Positions 58,901 through 64,000 of a DNA stretch of 64,000 bases are shown here, in pieces. The DNA is taken from contig NC_089581.1 of the NCBI RefSeq assembly GCF_019320115.1, forward strand, positions 73,458,101-73,522,100, given 5' to 3'. Every line of letters begins with the position of its first letter. Within the stretch, counting starts at the first letter, position 1. Below the pieces are notes generated by a model. The model made no database searches and was not told the origin of the DNA. It was given only the letters and a program-made list of their open reading frames with translations. The position numbers and the translations under genes are program-made. This DNA is from Miscanthus floridulus (Eukaryota > Streptophyta > Magnoliopsida > Poales > Poaceae).

Positions 58901-61112
58901 GTTCATGCTTGTTTGATGTCGGTAACTCTAGTTATGCTGTGTTGAAACTACTACTACTTTTCTGTCCTAGTTTTGTGCAGATCTAAGACATTGGCATGTT
59001 TGACCTAGTTAGCTTTGAAATAAGCTTTTGGTGATAATAACAATGTGGTAGGCAATTGCATTATCTTTCCATAAAGTATAGGATCACCTTCTTTGGATGT
59101 CTGGATCTCTAGTTATGGTTAAAATAAGTGACTGATGTGCTGCTGTCCAGATTTCTATACATGTGTTAGGTGATTGCTTTAGCTGCTCTTGTTTTGGCTA
59201 AACATGTTTAGTTTTTGATCGATGCATGTGTGCAATATCTGAACTTATGTTCACTTGTGTGCCATGCCTAATATGCTTGCTATCCCTCTATAATAGGTTG
59301 TGTGATTTTAGTTAAATAACTCTAGGTGCCTATGCCTTGCATGATCTTATGTTTGCTTTGAATGCTATTATGCGATGCATCTCATATTACCATTCTTCAT
59401 ATTCATGCACTTGTATCTTGCATCTCATCTAGGTACGCTAAATGAACCACGTGAAGGATGTGATGTTGGAGCTGAACCTGAAGACGGTGTATAGTGGACC
59501 TATCCCAAAGATGGAAGGACTGGACAAGTGCTAGGATGGGAGATACTCACCTAGCAAGTGTCATCTAACAAACACTGACCTAGTGTTGGATCTCAGGCAA
59601 GCCTCGAAGCATTCTAAGCCTCCTATGTTTTTATAAATATCACTTGAGTTCTTTATGTTTGATGCATTAGGTTATAAGAGTTGATTGGAACCACTTGATG
59701 CATATAATTTCCTTGTCCAGAAATATACCTTGAACCCTATGTAGGTCTAGGATCGAATGTATGCTTAGCGATGCTTAGACCGGTAGAAGTTGGGTGATTT
59801 TCTATCACCTGCGAGATATAGGTGGATACCAAAGCACGGTTGGCTATATTTGCTATCATGGAAATAACCATGTGTTAATAATAAATGGAGACCGGGCGGG
59901 ATGTCGATAGAGAAGCAACAAGACATGGAGGTCTTGGGTGTGGATCTATTCCCATCTGAGTCATTTAAAGACCGATTCGCTATACGTCCTCACGTCATGT
60001 TGAACACATGCCTATCACTTAGTTGGCCAGATAACTCGTTTCGACCGCAAAGTCGAGTAGCTCAACTCAGGCCGGAAGTCTGGGAAGTAAAAGTGCGCAT
60101 TCTGGAGGCAGTAAGGATGTGCTTGGGGACATTGGCATGAGTCCAAGGGGTCAGGTGTCTAAAAGTCCTACACTTCCTGGTAGAGTGTCACCCTTGAGAA
60201 TGCGGCGTTGCTTGGAACCGCGATTCCTAAGTTGTACCAAAGGTGATCTAAGGCTACCGTGGCTGGTAGACCTAGGTTTGTGTTAGGAATACCCCTCCAG
60301 CTAGATAGAAATTGATTCAAATCGCCGTCTCTCCCGGATAGTGAGAACTTGACTGAGCAGCGGCAACGTAGAGTAACTTAATTGAACTTGATGGTTATAA
60401 TGATGATGATGATATTACAACATTATACCGGCTATGGTTACTATTGCCTGTTACTAAATGATATCCCACATGTTTGGCATAGGTTAGTTGCTAATCTAGA
60501 GTTGAATAGCTATAATTAACTTGGTTACTGAATTATAAAAATGTATAGCTCAACTCTTGGCTTTTATGTAAAATGTTGTCAAGCTAGCTCCACCTACAAA
60601 GCCTTGCATACTCCTTGGTGTCACTTTATTTCTGGTTTATGATGGGTAAGTCTAGCTGAGTACATTCGAGTACTCAGGGTTTATCCCACCATGTTGCAGG
60701 TGAAGTGCTCGGCCTATTGAAGATGGTGGCTAACCGCCAGTGGGCTCAGTGATTCTATATTTACTTCTCATCTATATGCTTTTGTCAGAGGAAGTCACTT
60801 ATGCTAGCAATGTATTTGGAACTTATATTAATGTAATCATTTGAAAGCTATGTTGTTTTCACTAATCAGTTTTGAAACCCAAACTTGTACTATTATTTGT
60901 CAACCCATTTGTAATATTATTTCCGCTGCAACTCTGCGTATGTGATGTGTATTTGCTTAATCACGCGATCTTGGTTGTGATGTTGATTTACCAAGGTCCT
61001 TTGTGACACTCGACGGACTACCAGGTTTATATAAGTGAAAGTATGTGCGCATCAACATGCTAAATGGGGATAGCCATACTTGATCTTGTATAAATTGGGT
61101 GGTTCTGTCACA
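55947..61112 (+). mobile_element. Element F: solo LTR of D's family
   Basis: 5,166 bp, TGTAACACCCCAGGTG to GGTTCTGTCACA. It shares long blocks with D's 5' LTR (e.g. TTTGATGCATTAGGTTATAA, GCTTAGACCGGTAGAAG, TATGATGGGTAAGTCTAGCT). There is no PBS or coding region at the end, so it is a solo LTR. Flanks CTATG (55942-55946) and CCACG (61113-61117) match at 3 of 5 positions, the other two being transitions, as expected for an old TSD. It has a GC-rich block at about 56830-57400 and a hairpin at 60656-60677. Confidence 0.82.
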
Positions 61113-61985
61113 CCACGACCATAGGGTTAGGCGAGGCAGAGCGCAAACCCAAGGGTCGAGCGAGGTGGAGTCAGTGGCCTCGGGGTCTGGTGAGGCAGAG
61201 CTCTCCCCCAGAGGCCGGGTGAGGCAGAGCATGAACCCAAGGGTCAGGCGAGGCAGAGCCCTCCCCTAAAGGCCAGGTGAGGCAGAGTGTGAACCCAAGG
61301 GTCAGACAAGGCGGAGCTCATGGCCTTGGGGTCGGGCGAGGCAGAGCTCCCCCAGAGGCTGGGTGAGGCAGAGCGCGAACCCAAGGGTTGAACGAGGTAG
61401 AGCCCACAGCATTGGGGTCGGGTGAGGCAGAGCGCAAACCCAAGGGTCGGGTGAGGTAGAACTCACGGCCTCAAGATTAGGCGAGGTAGAGCCCTCCCCT
61501 AGAGGCCAGACAAGGCGGAGCACAAATTCAAGGGTCGGGCGAGGCGGAGCCCACAACCTTAGGGTCGATAAGGCGGAGCCCATGACCTCAGGGTCAGGTG
61601 AGGCGAAGCCCGTGACCTTAGGGTTAGGCAAGATGAAGCTCCCCCTAGAGGCTGGGTGAGGCAGAGCGTGAACCCAAGGGTTGGATGAGGCAGAGCCCGT
61701 GGCCTTAGGGTCAGGCAAGGCGAAGACCTTCCCTAGAGGCTAGGCGAGGTGGAGCGCAAACCCAAGGGCTGAGTGAGGTAGAGCCTGTGGCCTTGGGTCG
61801 AGCGAGACTGATCCCTCTCCTAGATGCTAGGCGAGGCGGGGTCCGCCCCTAGAGGTCAGGCAAGGTGGAGCTTGCGTGCCTAGGGGTCGGTTGGAGCCAT
61901 AGTCACATTGGTGTCTGTTCGGATGAATCAATGTTGATGATCATTAGGTCCTCCTCTTCGGGTATCCTAGTATTGGTCCCCAACA
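61113..61985 (-). repeat. E 5' LTR, remaining part with minisatellite
   Basis: Resumes after F with the G-rich minisatellite (61125-61880) and ends TATTGGTCCCCAACA, the true inner terminus of E's 5' LTR end on this strand. Followed by TSD AATAG. Confidence 0.85.
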
Positions 61986-61990
61986 AATAG

Positions 61991-62712
61991 TATGGGCACA
62001 ACACAACAACAATGCATTGATCTAAGACCGGGATGAGCGGGCAGATAGTTCTAGTCCCGCTATGAGCGCAATGTTTACAGTGATGAAGATGTTCTATACT
62101 CGTCAGTACACTAGGGACTTCTGGCAGGAGTCCTATACAACTTGCATGGATAAGCTCATGAGAGCCAAAGTTGCACAGCATAAGCTAAAGAAGCATGTGC
62201 GCAAGCAGAAAAAGGTAGCAAGTGAGGCTCGATGGGAAACTGATCAGGCATATGTAGCATTGGGAAATCTCCACACCCAAATGGACCAAGTTGATCAGCA
62301 AAGAGCTACCACCCAAGAGGCAAGAGTGGATGATCAGGCAGTACTAGCAGGACTCTGGGAGCAACTGGAGGCTGCCCGTGCCGAGGCGTTCATAGCTATG
62401 CGCCAGCGGATCCTAGCAAACAACTATGCAGCTATGGTAGAAGCAGAACGAGACAGGACCCAAGCCTTGAGTGTATAGTAGGACCATGTCGAGAGGGACT
62501 TGCGATAGCAACTTGCACAGACCCAGAACATGGTGGTTGATCTTCAGCATGAGCTACATTTCCTGAACAACCAACTACATCCGATCTTTGATGAGGAAGA
62601 AGAAGATCCAGAGATGTTGACCAAGGATGATGGTTGGGAGGAAGAAGAAGTGGAGCTAGAGGATGAGGACGATCCTATTTCCAACCTCGACAGCAAGCAC
62701 GCTGAATATTAG
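61991..62712 (+). pseudogene. D ORF1, C-terminal two thirds (coiled coil, acidic tail)
   Basis: Continues the frame of 23426-23768 in phase after E. It has one stop (TAA) before MSAMFTVMKMFYTRQYTRDF, then about 135 codons of charged heptad-like coiled coil with basic KLKKHVRKQKK, further TAG stops near 62476-62520, and an acidic tail (DEEEEDPEM, then EEEEVELEDEDDP). The total length with the first part is 354 codons. The domain order matches ORF1 of B and C. Function unknown. Confidence 0.65.
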
Positions 62713-62780
62713 AATCGCCTAGTGACTAGTTAAAGCACTAGATGTATCCCTATTATTCATGTAATGGACTTGTAGCTTGA

Positions 62781-64000
62781 AGTTCGGTATTCATGCCTAA
62801 GCTTGACAAGTTTATGGTTGTGTTTATCGATGATATCTTGATTTACTCGGAGAATGAGGCAGACCATGTAGAGCATCTGAGAATTGTTTTGTCCAGATTG
62901 AGGGAACATAAGTTATATGCCAAATTTAGCAAGTGTGAATTTTGGTTGAGCAAAGTACCTTTCTTGGGTCACATCTTATCTAAAGATGGAATTTCTATAG
63001 ACCATCCAAAGTACAAGAGGTCATGGATTAGAAGGCCCCCACTTTGGTTCATGAAGTTCAGAGTTTTCTAGAGTTAGCAGGTTACTATCATTGTTTTATT
63101 CCTGATTTCTCCAAGATAGCTAAGCCCATGACTAGACTACTCCAGAAGAATGAAAAGTTTAGTTGGATGCCAGAGTGTGAAGCCACTTTTCACACCCTAA
63201 GGACCATATTAACTATAGCTCCTGTTCTAGCACAACCCAACATTAAAAAGCCTTTTGATGTATTCTATGATGCATCAGGTATAGGTTTGGGGTGTGTGCT
63301 CATGTAAGAAGGTCGAGTTATTGCCTATGCTTCTCAGCAGTTGAGAAAGCATGAAGTCAATTATCCTACACATGATTTAGAGCTTGCAACAGTTGTTCAT
63401 GCATAGAAGATATGGAGACACTACTTGTTGGGAAACGTATGTCACATATATACCGACCACAAAAGTCTCAAATATATCTTCACTCAACCTGAGCTAAACA
63501 TGAGGCAGCGAAGATGGTTAGAGCTGATTAAGGACTATAATTTGGAAGTGCACTACCATCTAGAGAAAGCCAATATTTTAGCAGATGCACTTAGTCAAAA
63601 ATCTTATTGCAACACTTTGGAAGCCTTGTTGGAAGATGGATTTAATTTGTTACATCCTATTGTGCTACACAATATCACTGTCAGTTGCTCACTTGAGAGC
63701 AAAATCATAGAACTATAGAAGATAGATGTAGGTGTATTTCACATCAAGCGAAAGATGAAAGAACAAGGAACCAAACATTTTAGGTTGGATGAAAGAGGTG
63801 TGCTATGGTTTGAGGACCGACTTGTGGTACCGAAAGACCATGAGCTTAGAAATCAAATTTTAGATGAAACTCATTCATCCAAGTTGTCTATCCATCTAGG
63901 TAGTAGCAAAATGTATCAACATTTGAAAACCCATTTTTGGTGGGCCAAGATAAAGAAAGAGATCGCCGCCTATGTTGCTAGGTGTGATAATTGCAGTAGA
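62781..64000 (+). pseudogene. D pol, 5'-deleted and partial
   Basis: Starts inside RT ([23 protein letters not shown]) directly after ORF1-flanking sequence: gag, protease and the first half of RT are deleted. A frameshift near 63030 shifts into the frame that continues through the RT end, RNase H (FYDASGIGLGCVLM, with an FYD where B has YCD), and the integrase zinc-binding domain (H...H, then CDNC) to the window edge. In-frame stops include TAA at 63305 and TAGs near 63404 and 63716. Confidence 0.85.

Larger units (their letters stand above)
23769..61985 (-). mobile_element. Element E: Tat-lineage (RIRE2/Retand-like) Ty3/gypsy element
   Basis: A minus-strand element of about 17.3 kb once its three inserts are removed. 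Order on the minus strand: 5' LTR (61985-55154), gag remains, protease (DGGSG), RT (YVDD), RNase H, a second RNase H, integrase, a tandem-repeat region, an antisense extra gene on the plus strand (39478-45903), and 3' LTR (25641-23769). LTR ends are TGTTGG/CCAACA; the flanks are AACAG/AATAG. Two RNase H domains plus an extra ORF between pol and the 3' LTR in antisense are known traits of the Tat lineage. Coding regions are full of stops and frameshifts. It contains C, a B/C-family solo LTR, and F. Confidence 0.85.
61986..64000 (+). mobile_element. Element D, right part
   Basis: D resumes after E: ORF1 remainder, an internal deletion near 62780, then pol from mid-RT to the integrase zinc-binding domain, running off the window. 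Confidence 0.83.

Overview
This window is intergenic repeat DNA from a large plant genome, almost certainly a grass (Poaceae; an Andropogoneae-type genome is my inference). The signs are several large Ty3/gypsy LTR retrotransposon families with LTRs of 1.9-5.2 kb, primer-binding sites matching initiator tRNA-Met, 5-bp target-site duplications (TSDs), and a Tat-lineage element carrying an antisense extra gene of the Transposase_28 type. I see no complete host gene, rRNA, tRNA or CRISPR array. The only hints of a host gene are a minus-strand TATA box (17438-17447) and GC-rich, splice-site-bearing 5'-exon-like sequence (561-1149).

The layout is a set of nested insertions. Left stack: A, a minus-strand solo LTR (1155-3095 + 16116-17107, TSD AAGAG), was entered by B (3096-16110, minus strand, TSD ATTAT), a 13.0-kb chromovirus with near-identical 3.6-kb LTRs and an uninterrupted 1315-codon gag-end/protease/RT/RNase H/integrase/chromodomain frame. 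Right stack: D (17755 to beyond 64000, plus strand) is a chromovirus with a 4.8-kb 5' LTR. It was entered at 23769-61985 by E, a Tat-lineage (RIRE2/Retand-like) element on the minus strand (TSD AACAG/AATAG). E was itself entered by C (26641-39472, plus, B's family), by a solo LTR of that family (39733-42596, minus, TSD ATGGG), and by F (55947-61112, plus), a solo LTR of D's family inside E's 5' LTR. D's interior resumes at 61986, where its ORF1 and a deleted pol run off the window.

How the genes work together: in B and C the order is LTR - PBS - ORF1 - gag - pol - PPT - LTR. Gag packages RNA; protease, RT, RNase H and integrase copy and insert it; the chromodomain is thought to steer integration to heterochromatin. 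The extra ORF1 lies between the leader and gag. It is a coiled-coil protein with an acidic tail, and its N-terminus closely copies the histone H3 tail: after Met removal C's copy begins ARTKMTPRKSTGPK, and 16 of the first 21 H3 residues match allowing one inserted residue. I regard this as the most interesting object here. D has an ORF1 in the same place with the same coiled-coil/acidic-tail plan but without the H3-like start.

Other notable signals are a double-hairpin motif about 455-480 bp from the 3' end of seven LTRs, three tandem AT-rich hairpin units in D's leader, C's gag-pol broken by 18 transition-type stops with no frameshift, and E's spliced antisense gene with its own TATA box.
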